A stretch of DNA of 64,000 nt from positions 50,453,836 through 50,517,835 of the forward strand of contig CM065381.1 in the NCBI GenBank assembly GCA_033060915.1, written 5' to 3'. The translations under genes were made by a program, and so were the position numbers. The notes under the pieces are model-generated. The model was not told the origin of the DNA and made no database searches. It was given only the letters and a program-made list of their open reading frames with translations. How positions within the stretch are numbered: the stretch's first letter is position 1; the number at the start of each line of letters is the position of its first letter. This DNA is from Euryodendron excelsum (Eukaryota; Streptophyta; Magnoliopsida; Ericales; Pentaphylacaceae). Below, in pieces: positions 1 through 11,092 of this stretch.

Positions 1-2566
1 TTGTTGTTTTCGAAACCACTTTCTTAAAGTGGTTCTAGCCTTCTTATGGTTAGAATTGCTTTAGGAAAGTAAGGCGTTTTCATACCTTCCAAAAACTTTC
101 TTTTCAAATCTCTTCCTAAAAATCTCTTTTTCAACCTACTTTCCTAAAACTCTCCTCTCCAAAAGTGTTTTCTAAAAACTCTTTCCAAAATCTATTTTTT
201 TTCAAAACTCCCTTTTTCAACTCCTTTCCAAAATCCTCTCCTCGAAATCCACTTTCTAAAAAGGTTCCCCAAAAAATCTTTCCAAAAACTCTTTTTAACA
301 ATCTTCTACCAAAAACCTTTCTAGAAAAACTCTCTCCAAAAATCTTTTCAAAAACTCTCTTTCCAAAATCTTTCCTCTAGAAACTCCTCTCTAGGATTTC
401 CTTCCAAAACTTTGGTTTCTAAAAACGCAATTTCCAAAAAACACTTTCCTTAGAGCCCAAATCAAACCCTAGAACCCACAATTAGGAAACCCTAATTTTC
501 TTCCTAAAAACATAGTTTTCAAACTTTGCCCTAAACATAGGTTTCCAAAACCTCTCGTTTTCTACATCAAAACTATACATATTTTCAAAACCTATTTTCT
601 ACGTCGAAACTAGAATTTTTCGAATCTAGGGTTCTAGAATCTCTCTTTCCAAATCCATGCCAAATTCTATCTTCCCTTTAGGAAACCAAATTTAATTTTC
701 CCTTTAGGAAACCAAGTCCAATCTTCCCATTTAGGAAACTAGATCCTATCTTCCGTTTTTGGAAACAAAATCAAACCTTCTCTTTTCAAAACAAAATCTA
801 ATCCTTTCCTAATCCAACTCTTTCTTAATTCGACTCCTTCCTAATCTTTCACTTTCCTAAATCCTAAGTTTCCAAAACTTGAACATAAAAATCTTTCCTA
901 AATTTTAAAACTCAACTTTCAAATCTTTCCTAATTCAGCCATTTCCTAATTCTACCCTCTTTTCAAATCTTAACTTTTCAAACCTAAGTTTTCAAACCTT
1001 TCCTAAATTCAAACCTTTCCTAATGTCAAGATTTTCTAAAATTCAAACTCTAAAACTTTCTAAATCTTAAACTTTCCTTTTTCAAACCTTTCCAAATTCT
1101 AGACTTTCCTAAACTTCAAATCTTTCCAAATCTAAAATTTTCTAAACTCAGAACTTTCTTATTTTCAAAACTTCCTTGTTTTCTAAACTTTTCCACTTTC
1201 AGAACTTTCCTTTTTCAAAACATTCCAAAATTCAATACTTTCTTAACTTGAAACTTTCTAAATTCTAAGCCTTTCTTAAACTAAACTTTTCCTAATTCAA
1301 AACATTTCTAAATTCAATACTTTCCTATTTCAAAACTTTCCTAAAGTAAAAACTTTCCTAAACCTAAAACTTTCCTAATTCGAAACTTTCCTAAACCTAA
1401 AACTTTCCCAATTCCAAAACTTTCCTAAAATGACACTTTCCTAATTTGAACATTTCCTAAATTTAATCTTTCCTAATTTCCTAAACCTTCCAAGTCAAGT
1501 CAAATCTTTCTTGAGTCTCTTTTCTTTCCTAAGTCTAAGTTTTCTAAACCTTCATCTTTCTAAAACAAGTTCAAATCTATCTCTTCAAATCAAAGTCTAG
1601 TCTTCTCAATTTCAATTTCCAATCTCCTCTTCTAATCTCAAACCAAATCCAATTTTCAATTCAATTTCTTTTTTCCAATCCAATCTCCCTCTCTTCAAAT
1701 AAACCTCTTTTCAATCGGACTCCAATCCGAACTACGACTGACCTGATTCCCCCAAAGGGATACGTAGGCAACCTTCATAGGTGCGGTCACAATACTTTTC
1801 AAACTTTCAATTCCACCCTCATGGGTGCGCTCTCTCCACAAATCTCAAATTCTAATCTATTTTCAAAATTCCAATTTCAAAATTTCTATTTTCAAATTTC
1901 TACTTTCAATTTTCAAACTTTCCAATTTCAATTCCATCTCTTCAAATCTATTTTCAAATCAAATCAATTTCAAATCAATCTCTTCCCAAATCTATTTTTC
2001 AATTCTCTTAACTTGCACTTGCATATCATACATCGTGTTAGTTTCTTTTCAAGCATTGTTTTTTTAAAGTGGGTAGGATTGAACTATAATTAGTCGAAGA
2101 CTCTCATACGTGAATCTAGGGTAGATTGACATGTAGGTACCGAAAGGGCGGGGTAGGGTGATGGTTTAGTGTGCCTTCCCTACACGTAACCAACCTCCGA
2201 ACCTAGAATCACTGATTTCAAAGACCAAAAAGGAGTTATTTTTCAAAAAGGGCTAAATGTTTTCAAAAGGTTGCCAAACAACCTGTTTCCTTAAAAACCC
2301 TCTCTTGAGGAGATACTTTCAAAATCATTTTCCAAAAACCCTAAATGTAGTCTTCGGATTATTCTTAGTTTTTAGGTGACTTAACTCACCTTAATCAAGT
2401 TAGGTGGCGACTCTGAATTTTTTTCTAAAAGCCCTTTATTCAAATCCATTTTCAATTCAAACCTAGTCGGACTCATTCTTTTAGGAGGGTGAGTTCTAAC
2501 GAGAGAGTACAGCAATTTTCCCGCTTGTGTGAGTATTCCTCGAGTGCGAAAAATCTGGGCGCAACA
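1..2566 (+). mobile_element. Tat/Ogre-type LTR, 3' part (R/U5), 5' part outside window
   Basis: This is a sense-strand LTR piece ending in GGGCGCAACA at 2566, the degenerate form of the family end GGGGTGCGACA. Positions 150-1700 are a degenerate array of CTTTCCTAA/TTCAAAA units. Around 1715-1772 lies the family block ACTACGACTGACCTGATTCC followed by a GATACGTAGGCAACC-like stretch. At 2120-2220 is the conserved stretch with ACATGTAGGTACCGAAAGGG and CCTACACGTAACCAACCTCC. Positions 2370-2410 hold the hairpin and AGGTGGCGACTC just before the end. It is an inverted copy of 61867-64000. Reading frames here (for example 165-380) are F/K/N-rich products of the array, not genes. The abrupt switch at 2567 to the E1 internal sequence suggests insertion into E1. 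Confidence 0.8.
385..1700 (+). repeat. Degenerate pyrimidine-rich subrepeat array in U5
   Basis: Short units around AACTTTCCTAA and TTCAAAAC recur roughly every 15-25 bp with many substitutions. The same array, in either orientation, occupies 11100-12560, 29440-30060, 47760-49000, 49660-50640, 60650-61560 and 62900-63760. It lies downstream of the LTR TATA box, so it would be transcribed as a long pyrimidine-rich leader. Confidence 0.8.
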
Positions 2567-2589
2567 GGTATATACTATATAAGTCCACC

Positions 2590-3200
2590 ACAGGTTAAAA
2601 TAAATGCACATCATACTTTTGGATGAATGCATAGGTTGATACATGAGGAAATGAGTGCATGTCATACTTTTTCATGTATGTCATGTTGTTTTATGGATGC
2701 TCATTGTAGGGATAGAATTGAATGCATGGCATGGTCCTTGATGAATGCATAGAGATGGATTTTGAATGCATGTCATACTTTTGATGAATGAACAGGCTTA
2801 TGTATGAACGGAATTGAATGCATGTCATGCTTTTGATGAATGCACAAGATTATACAGGAATGAACTTGACTACACGTCATACTTTTTGATGAATGCATAG
2901 AGATGAAATTTTGAATGGATGTCATACTTTTTGATGAATGCATGAACAGATATGGTTTGTACAGGAATTGAAATGAATGCTTGCCATGCAAGTTAATACA
3001 AGTATGGAAATGAATGCCCATGTTTAATACATGGACTAGAATTTAATGCATATAATACTTTTTGATGAATGCATAAACATGTATGGTTTATATGGGAATT
3101 GAAATGAATGCTTGTCATACTTTTTGATGAATGCACAAATTTATACAGGAATGAAATTGAATGCATGTCATGCTTTTTGATGAATGCATATATAGATGGA
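2590..3200. repeat. Tandem repeat, 'GAATGCATGTCATACTTTTTGATG' type
   Basis: About nine or ten imperfect units of roughly 55-65 bp, each with GCATGTCATAC, TTTTTGATGAATGCA and often a TATACAGGAATG stretch. A shorter relative lies at 23740-23950 in E3, at the matching place of the internal region. It has no coding sense that I can see. Confidence 0.8.
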
Positions 3201-3454
3201 AATGGACGTATGTCTCGGGGATTGCTCTAGGGTTCATGTTCAGTTATTATATCTCAAGATCAAGCAGTCTTTGAACTTCTGTCCTCCTCTTGGGATTCCT
3301 CTTTTAGGTTCTGCCATTTTTGTTGCCAGGATGTGATAGCACTTATACTATTTTCAGAGACTCGATCCATTGACTCATTTTTTCCCCTCTCTCTTTTGTT
3401 GAAAAAGAAAAACTTCTCTAAGTGGACCTCTCAAGTGATAGCCGATATCGCGCT

Positions 3455-3800
3455 TTGGCAAAACAACTTGTAGCTTCCTTCCTTAATCAGAGAAGACTTT
3501 ACTTGGGATTATAATGTAGGCCAGGTTTAAGGGTTGTAAGAAATGAAGGGATACATAGGCCCAAATCTTTAAATTCAATGGGGGTTGTATGAACCAGAAC
3601 CACCTTCTGCAAGGGATGAACTTTGCCCCTGTATTTACCGATATTTTTAGACGTTGGTGTTTCTTTGTTCAAGCTTATTTAGACTAAGCAATTTTTCTTG
3701 ATCTAAGAGGACTTTAATTTGGACCGTAATGTGGGCCAGGTGATGGAGTATTTGAAAGGAAGGATAAAGGCTCAAAACCTATTATATTTGCTAGGCTCCT
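3455..3800. repeat. Two ~230-bp imperfect direct repeats in E1 internal region
   Basis: The phrases AGAAGACTTTACTTGGGATT / GAGGACTTTAATTTGGACCG, followed by TAATGTAGGCCAGGTTTAAGG, occur twice here and three times in E3 (24290-24360, 24530-24590, 24750-24800). One further copy each is near 16110 (E2) and 57860 (E5). The block lies between pol and the accessory ORF in E5. Confidence 0.7.
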
Positions 3801-6660
3801 GAAGACCCATGATCACCTTTGGTAAGTGGGTCCTACCTTTGTCATTTTTCTGGGCTTTTCTCTTTATCGGGAAGCTCGCTTCTATTTTGTTCTTCCGTTA
3901 TCGTCTTAGATGACTCTATCTTCTATTGAAAGTCATCATTACGCTTGGAAATCATCGTCATTCATTTTTTTTATAGGAAATTTTTGCTTTTTTTAAAAAA
4001 AAACTTGCTATTATGTTGGTTCCTGCTGATGTCATAAATATTGCATCATCTTGGAGATCATCATTCATTTATTGTGCCCTTTCTTGGAAATCGCCATTCA
4101 TTCATCACGCGCTTTATTCGAGATCACCATCTATTCATTGTTCGTTCTCTTGGAGGGTATTGTTCCCTGCAGGTGCTCTTGGAAATCATCTCGCATTGAT
4201 GGTTGTGCCTTGACCTAGTGTGGGCGGTGATCATTAGGTCAGCTAAATGATGGGAATGCGATCGGGTCAAATGGGCTTTGCAAGGGTTATATTTAACTGT
4301 ATGGTAGAAGAAAAGAGGGCCTCTTTTCATTTCAAGTTGAATTGCTTATTCTATAAAGCTCTTTCAAAATTTTAGCAACGCCTTAAAAATGGTAAATGTT
4401 GGTTTGCAGATTCATTTCTTGCATGCATTTGCCCCAGTGTAGGGGGTGGCTCCTGGTTTGGGCTTTTAAATGGAAATCACTTGCGGCTCTAGTGGGCTGA
4501 CCAACGGATTGCTTTTTGTTCGGAAGAATGAAATGATGGCTCCCCTTCATTTTGAGGGTTTAGCTGCTTGCTGCTTTGCTAGGACATCCTTCGGGGGTCA
4601 CTCTTTAGACTTCAATGAGATATGTGATTGATCCTCATCTCTCACCCCTCTATATTTCCCTTCTCTATTCATTTCTTCTTTTTCTCTCCCCTCTTTTTGG
4701 AGTCAGAGACTATTTCTACTGAAAGCGGTGCTTGTGCTATCCCATCCTCCAAGTCAGGGTAAATCATTTCGAAGGAAAAATTCTTGAAGAAGAAGACATC
4801 ATTCGTGAAGTGCCATGAGACAATGATATAAATATAAAAACTCTAGATCATTTTTATTTAGATGATGTTATTTTCATGCTCAAATTCGAATTAAAAATTA
4901 AAAGACGAGTTTGAAAGAAATCCCCCTTTTCTGGAATAAACCCCTCAGACTGGTTTTGGAATCACGCCAGTGCCCTTCAAATTACATTTGCCGTGTGTGC
5001 CATCTAATCACACAAGAACGACTTTAAGAGTATGAGTTATGGTGGAGTGGGAACATTGTGTCGTGGTCATGGCTTTGCATGAATTACGAATTAGGCGGGA
5101 TGCCGAAGGGATTCTTTTGGTTTGACTGTGCTCTTGGACCTGAAAAAAAAAAAAGAAATACAAAATGCACGTAGCATGTGGAGTTGAAGATTTTATGCAA
5201 TGCATGTCCTGTGGAGGTCCATTCTTTGAGGGAATCTAGGCATGATGTTGAGTCCATTTTGGAGGTGGGATTTTGCCCTTTTGTGCAATACAATACCTCT
5301 TCGGCATGGGCCGGTTGATACTTTTTTGTTTAGGGAATCCCGCCTCTATGGACTGAGAGAGATTTGGGCCTTTCTTGAGATATGGTCCTATGCATGCCAT
5401 GAATCCTTAGGGTTAGAGAAACTTTTAAGGGTTTGGGTAGGTTTGATTAACATGAGATTAAATCATCCCTTTCTCTCTACGATTGAAGGGGAAGGGGAAC
5501 ATTTTCCTTGGGACTTCTGCCTATTCTATATTTACATCATGGGATCCTAAGCTACTCTTGAGTCTTCGGATTCACCTCCTTGAATGGGAGCTGGTAGGAG
5601 ACCATGATGTGAATTGCCCTTTCGTCTTCTTGGCAACCCTATCTCCATGAATAGGGAGGGATTAGGGCCCCTTCTCAAGAGATAACTTTGATGCATGCCA
5701 TGAACCCTTAGGGTCTCTTGGTACCTTTAGGAGTTTTGGATCGGCTTAATTTGAGCCCGAAGGTCTTTAGGCCTTTCTTTGGGGGTTGATTAGATGCATG
5801 AAGATGCAATGACTTGAGTTACTTTGGAAAATCTTATCTTAGCATGAATTTCGATGTATGAATAGTTATACTACATATACATAATAAAATGGTATGAATT
5901 GAATAGCATAACAGCATGGATTAATCAGCATATATAAGGGAAAATAAAGTGGTCGCCCTTTCCTCCTTGGTTTTGAAATTGATGTGTGTGTCCTAAATTT
6001 AGGAGAGGTTTGGCTATGCATGAGGTGCTACATGAGCATGAGGTTGGAGGTTTACTAATGTTTCCTAAAAAAGCTCGGTTCCCGAACCTTCAAACCTCTA
6101 GCGTCCACCCCCGGAAGGGTGAGCTCCATCTTTGGTTGGTGGTTTGAGCAGGGAAACTATCAAGAGACCATAGGCTAAGAAACTGACACAGCATCCGCCC
6201 ATAGTTAATATAGTGTTCCCCCTTCTATCTAGAAGGGTAGTAACCAGGTAATATATGCAAGATGCAAATGCAAGGGAGCGCGTCAAGTGTGTGTGGAATT
6301 TTTTAAAATGGAGGAAAGGACCTTACAACACACATCACATCATGTTCATTCATTCACATACATAGCAATAAATAAGACAAGAAATAAAATATGAACAAAG
6401 TTCCACCTACAAAAGGAAAATGCAAAGAGTTAGTAACTTTTCAAAAAACTCAATGCAAGGTCAAAAGGAAGGTTAATGCGACGGCATGAATGTAAACAAT
6501 AAATGCAAGTGGTGACGCTTGTTTGAAAATCGTTTTGAAAAATAAGATTTGCTTTGGAAACTAGGAAAAACTTGAACAGTGGATAAAACTGAACAAATCA
6601 ACCGGAGATTCTGGGTAAGTGAAGGGTGAAGAGAGATGTTAATGGCCTAACCCGATAAGT

Positions 6661-6681
6661 CTCCCCAGAGGAGTTGCCAAC
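6661..6681 (-). promoter_or_regulatory. Primer-binding site of E1
   Basis: Read on the minus strand, the bases straight after the LTR are GTTGGCAACTCCTCTGGGGA. E3 and E2 have related sequence at the same place. This resembles the TGGCGACTCC-type PBS of Tat/Ogre elements, which I recall as pairing with tRNA-Arg. It proves that the LTR at 6682-11092 is a 5' LTR and that the element points left. Confidence 0.75.
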
Positions 6682-8039
6682 TGTCACCCCCCGGTTTTTG
6701 GGTCCAAGGCCCTTTCAGCTTGAAGACAAAAGCACAGAACTCTGTCACTAGAACTCATCCTCCTAGAAGGACAAGTGCAAGTAGATTTGAACTTGAAATA
6801 TGTTTGATTAAGGGCTTTTTAGAAGATTGGAGTCACCACCTAACTTGATTAAGGTGAGTTAGAGCACCTAAAACTAAGTATTAATTCGAAGATTAAACTT
6901 AGGGTTTTTGAAAAGATTTTGAAAAGGCTCTCAAGATAGGGTTTTTAAGAAAATAGGTAGTTTGGCAACCATTGGAAAGATTTAAGCCATTTTTGAAAAT
7001 AAACTCCATTTTGGTCTTTCAAAAACAAAAATCTATGGTCCGGGGTTTGGTTACATATGAGGAAAATATCCTAAGATCATCACCCTACCCCGCCGTTTTG
7101 GTACTTACATGTCTAATAACTCTTTGTTCACTCACTAGAATAGTCGGTTACCATTATCCACTTAATATTCACTTTAGAATTTTGAACAGGGATTAGTCAT
7201 CACTTTTCGGATGAATGATGCATGATGCAAGTTTTTAAAGAAGTTTGAAAATATGGAGGTTTTGAATGGGTTTGAAATAGGAATTTTGAATTGATAGAAA
7301 CTTTTGAAAAGGGGATTGGAGTTGAAATAGAAGTTATGACCGCACTATTTTAGGTTGCCTACGTATCTCACTTGGCGAGAATCAAGTCAATCGTAGTTCG
7401 GGCAAGAGCTCGATAGAAAATAGGCGCATTAGCGCCTTTGGAAAGTATTGAAGACACTTTCAAGTCTTTGGAAAAAAGTGAAGACACTTTGAGATCTTTA
7501 GAAAAAGGGGGCTTGGGAGTTTGGATATGAAATCGGATAGTGGAGTTTTTTGAAAAAGAACTTTAGATCCTTCGAACGGGGGTTTTGAATGTATTTAGAA
7601 TAACTCAAGGGAGTTTTTAAAAATGGTTTGAGATAACTCAAGAGTGTTTTGAAAATGTCTTGAAGTCTTGTTTGGAAACTTAGGAGGTAAGACTTTGGAA
7701 TGTTAAAAAGTTTTCGAACGTGGTTTTTGAATGTGCCTGGGATTTTAGGATTCTAATATGGACAACCTTAGAAGTTGTTCTTGATCTATCACTTTCTCTC
7801 GGAATCCCTAACCATGACAAGGATAGGGACACCTTAGGGTTATGAATTCTTGAAAGCATCTTTAGAAATATTTTGAAGATGGAGTGCAAGGATATTTGAA
7901 AAGGTTATGGAGTTAGTTTGTGAAATCTCAAGACAGTAGGAGATTTTTGAAAAATGGGGTATGAGAATGGTTTTAAATAGGGAGAACCTTTAAAAGAGGT
8001 CCATGAGTTGGAATCTTGAAGTACACTAACCTAAGTTGG

Positions 8040-8350
8040 GTTGGCTTGAGGTAAGGGGTGATCTAAGGTTAATTAACTCGGGTTAGGTTAACCTAGGATT
8101 AATTAACTTGGGTTTGGTTAACCTAGGGTTAGACAACTAGGGTCAAGTTAACCTAGGGTTGGACAACTAGGGTCAAGTTAAACTAGGGTTGAATAACTAG
8201 GGTTGGATAACTAGGGACAAGTTAACCGAGGGTTGGATAACCAGGGTCAAGGTAACCTAGGGTTGAATAACTAGGGTCAAGTTAACCTAGGGTTGGATAA
8301 CTAGGGTCAAGTTAACCTAGAGTTGGATAACTAGGGTCAAGTTAATCTAG
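8040..8350 (-). repeat. ~29-bp tandem array with CCTAGGGTT cores
   Basis: About ten units of AACTAGGGTCAAGTTAACC plus TAGGGTTGGAT, with small indels. S1 carries only about five units at the matching place (40855-41045), so the array has changed in copy number since the two LTRs split. It resembles plant telomere repeat only superficially. Confidence 0.88.
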
Positions 8351-9755
8351 GGTTGGATTGGAGGATGGTTTGAAAGATGGTTTTATGCACTTTTGAAAAG
8401 AGTTTTAGAAAATAAATCATGTTATGTAAAGGACCTTAGTTGACAACCCTTTTGAAGATCATTTTCATGAAAATTTGGCTCTAGCCAAGAATATGGTTTA
8501 TATGGTTGGTGCTTGAAAACCATTCCAAGGAAGGTTTTCTTAGGACCATTATAACCTTTATTTTGATAAGAGTGGGGATTTCAAAAATCAATATAATGAT
8601 GACAACTTTGAAAAACCATTTTTGATGCAAAGATGGAGGGAGTGAATTTTCGAAAATCATTTTTGGGAAAAGGATTTTGAAAGCCATTTTTAAAGGAAAC
8701 CATTCCAATAAGGTAGGGTTCTTATAGCCAAGTAAAAGGAGACCACTCAAGAGAGGGTTCCATAAGGCCATTCCAACCGCTAACTTAAGAGAATGAAAGT
8801 CTTGGAAATTAAAGAGTTTGAAAATCACTTTCATACAAGAATAGAAAGAGAAGGGAACCATTCTAACAATTTAGGGTTCTTATGGCCAATATAAAAGGGA
8901 GACCACTCAAGAGAGGGTTCCATGGGCCATTTCAACCACTAAACTTGAAAGAATAGAACTTCAGGAGTTAGATAGGTTGAAAATCATTTTTATGCAAGTT
9001 GGAATGCAATGATGCAAAAGTGAGAGTTAGGGGTTAAGTGGGGGCTTTCTAAGGCATGATTTCTAAGGTCTCACCCTAAACTTCAATAAGCCAACTATTG
9101 GAACCATTTTGAGAAGAATATTGAACTTGACAATAACATGGAAATAAAAGTGATGCAAGCTTTGTAGCGCATGGTTAGAAACATAAAAATTAAGCCAAGC
9201 ACACATGACAAGATCAAGTTGGCAAAATGCAAGGAGGTCATGAATATATACAAGGCTTTTAGGCTACACCACATAAACAATGGGCTCCTAGGCCATACCA
9301 TCTTAAAGTAGGCTAGTGAGAGATCCCCTTACACGGTGGCTCCCACTAGCTTTCCTCCAGGCATGAACTAAGAGCCCTCTTGGCTCAAACATACAAGAAA
9401 GGGGGTTGAAGATAGGGATTAAAATAGAGAATAGCCTAAGTAGGCTAGGAGGGAGAAGAGAAGAGTGGGGGAGACAAAAATGTAAAAGAGATACCACCTT
9501 TTGCCTTTAACACACTTATAGTCTTGAATGGATGCCTTGGCTTCAACTTAAATTACTTCAAGAAGGCTTGAGGGGCTGGAAGGAGGGGTTTAATGGTGTA
9601 TAAGGCTACGTTAGTGAAGTGTATAGGTTGAGGGAGGTGGAATCTAGCCTAAGTATTGGATGCGTGGAATGTGTATAGAGATTCAAAGTTCTGGAGCAGT
9701 TTCAGCAGGGCTTCGCATCAATTTCGGAGTTGAAATATGCAAAGGGGGAGGTTGG

Positions 9756-9763
9756 TATTTATA
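9756..9763 (-). promoter_or_regulatory. LTR TATA box (E1)
   Basis: The minus strand reads GGCTTATAAATACCAACC. The same TATAAATAC stands at the matching position of every complete LTR in the window. It is preceded by a degraded version of the U3 terminal block that contains GGCGCC in other copies. Confidence 0.72.
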
Positions 9764-9959
9764 AGCCAAGATTTTGGACACTGGAGTATGTAAGACATGC
9801 GCCTGTGTAAAATTTACACAGTCGTATGTGCTACATGGGCCGGTACTATTCTGAAGGCAAAATGCCACGGGGCACCTATTGTACTGGCTAAATCTCGACC
9901 ATTGATCAAAATTTGGTCGATCTAATCAAAATTTGGGCACATGTAGCATATGCTCTGTT

Positions 9960-10640
9960 ACCAGGAATATTCGTTTAAACGTTTTCTCGATAATTGAGCC
10001 AACCGAAAAGGTTTCAGGGAAAATGGTTGCACCCGGGTTGTTCTCCTAGGGTTTCTTGCGAACTTTCGTGCTTTCAAGAAGTGCAAATGGTGTTCGGAAG
10101 TGTGAGATACCGTCTCGGGAAATGTGTATAAAATGGCATCTTTGCAGAGAGTCTATGATACGCTCCGTGAGGATTTGAAAGTAGCTATTTTCAGGTCGTG
10201 TGATCGAGGCTTTTGGGAAGCGATCTTTTTGATCGGACCGTACTGATGGAAAGTACATGGGAAATACGTTTGGGAATTCCCTAATTTATGCATTTCTCAA
10301 GTCGTTTGACAGTGCGTTTCAATCAGGAAATTGGTGAAAAAGTCAACCTTGGCGAAGCGTTTGCGAGATGCTCCAAGGGTTGTCGAAAGTAGTTATTTTT
10401 TAGCCATACGATGAGGAGCTTTGGGAGGCGATCTATCCGATTGAACCATATCGATGGAAAGACCTGTGAATGAGCTTTCGGGAACTCCCTGGTTTATGCA
10501 TTTCTCAAGTTATTTGACGGTGCGTTATAACTAGGGAATCAAGAGAAAAGGAAATTTTGGCGAAGCGACTGTGAGACGCTCTGTGGAACTTTTATCGAGT
10601 CGTGGGTGTTTAGCACCGTGAGGTCTCCCTTAAGTTAAAC
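9960..10640 (-). repeat. Three ~220-bp U3 subrepeats
   Basis: The phrases GAAGCGTTTGCGAGATGCTC, then a GATCGAGGCTTTTGGGAAGCGATC-like stretch, then GATGGAAAGTAC and TTTCTCAAGTCGTTTGAC, recur three times. S1 has the same array at 42480-43150. It lies upstream of the TATA box, which is where U3 enhancer-like repeats are usual. Confidence 0.78.
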
Positions 10641-11092
10641 AGGTGTGCACGATGAGATCCGCCATTCAGTAACCTAGGACCGGTGTCATTTTGGGGCGCG
10701 TTCGGGTCGTCAGGGGCAAAATGGTCATTTTGATCGGGTTTGGTGGGAAATGGTTGGGAATGGATTGAAGTGTCATGTTAAGCATGCCAGGTCGCTCAAG
10801 GATGATCCTGGGAGGGTCTTTTACTATTCGATGGGATCTGTGCGGTGTCAGGGTGTTTTGGAAGGGTGGACTTACTGTTTTTAGGGATTTTAAACTTTCC
10901 CAAAACATGCCTAGAGGCCTAAGGGGTAGGTTTGGTTATTAGGCCTCTATCGAGCCTAGTGGGCCCGAGAAGCGGTTGACTAATTGGATAAGGGTTTAAA
11001 AGTTGATTTGGGCTTGTGTGTGCTTACAGAGTTTTGAAAGGGAGTTCGGTCAGGCCGATGATTGCCGAGCAGGCAAAAATGGGGTGCTTACA

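Larger units (their letters stand above)
2567..6681 (-). mobile_element. Element E1, non-coding internal region (gag-pol absent)
   Basis: On the minus strand this follows directly from the PBS of the 5' LTR at 6682-11092. It matches the E3 internal region (about 23700-28419) and the E2 internal region (15956-19725) block by block: near 5170-5560 (conserved in all three), 4210-4260 (the GGGCGGTGATCATTAGG-type block) and 3455-3790. I see no capsid zinc knuckle, protease, reverse transcriptase or integrase in any frame. In E5 the block near 4210 sits just downstream of integrase, so gag-pol appears deleted between the leader and the 3' untranslated part. The far (3') end is cut by the + LTR ending at 2566. 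The 3' LTR is not in the window. Confidence 0.72.
6682..11092 (-). mobile_element. 5' LTR of E1 (4411 bp)
   Basis: A complete LTR. On the minus strand it starts TGTAAGCACCCCATTTTTGC at 11092 and ends CCGGGGGGTGACA at 6682. U3 (about 9770-11092) has three ~220-bp subrepeats and the ATGGTCATTTTGATCGG motif. The TATA box is at 9756-9763. R/U5 contains the CCTAGGGTT array (8040-8350) and the GCCTACGTATCTCACTTGGC block with its hairpin at 7345-7413. It is collinear with solo LTR S1 (39561-44105). The sequence to the right (from 11093) is the interior of a + LTR, so E1 inserted into another LTR; the expected duplication partner of CTCCT at 11093-11097 lies outside the window. Confidence 0.85.

Noticed and set aside
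165..380. ORF rich in K, F, N and S (71 aa), and similar frames at 14250-14477, 47757-48029, 49025-49255 and 63590-63865
   Set aside because: They are translations of the degenerate U5 array. Composition follows the repeat, and frames differ between LTR copies.
8040..8350. Interstitial telomere sequence
   Set aside because: The unit is about 29 bp with AACTAGGGTCAAGTTAACC, not TTTAGGG repeats, and the same array sits at the matching place of another LTR.
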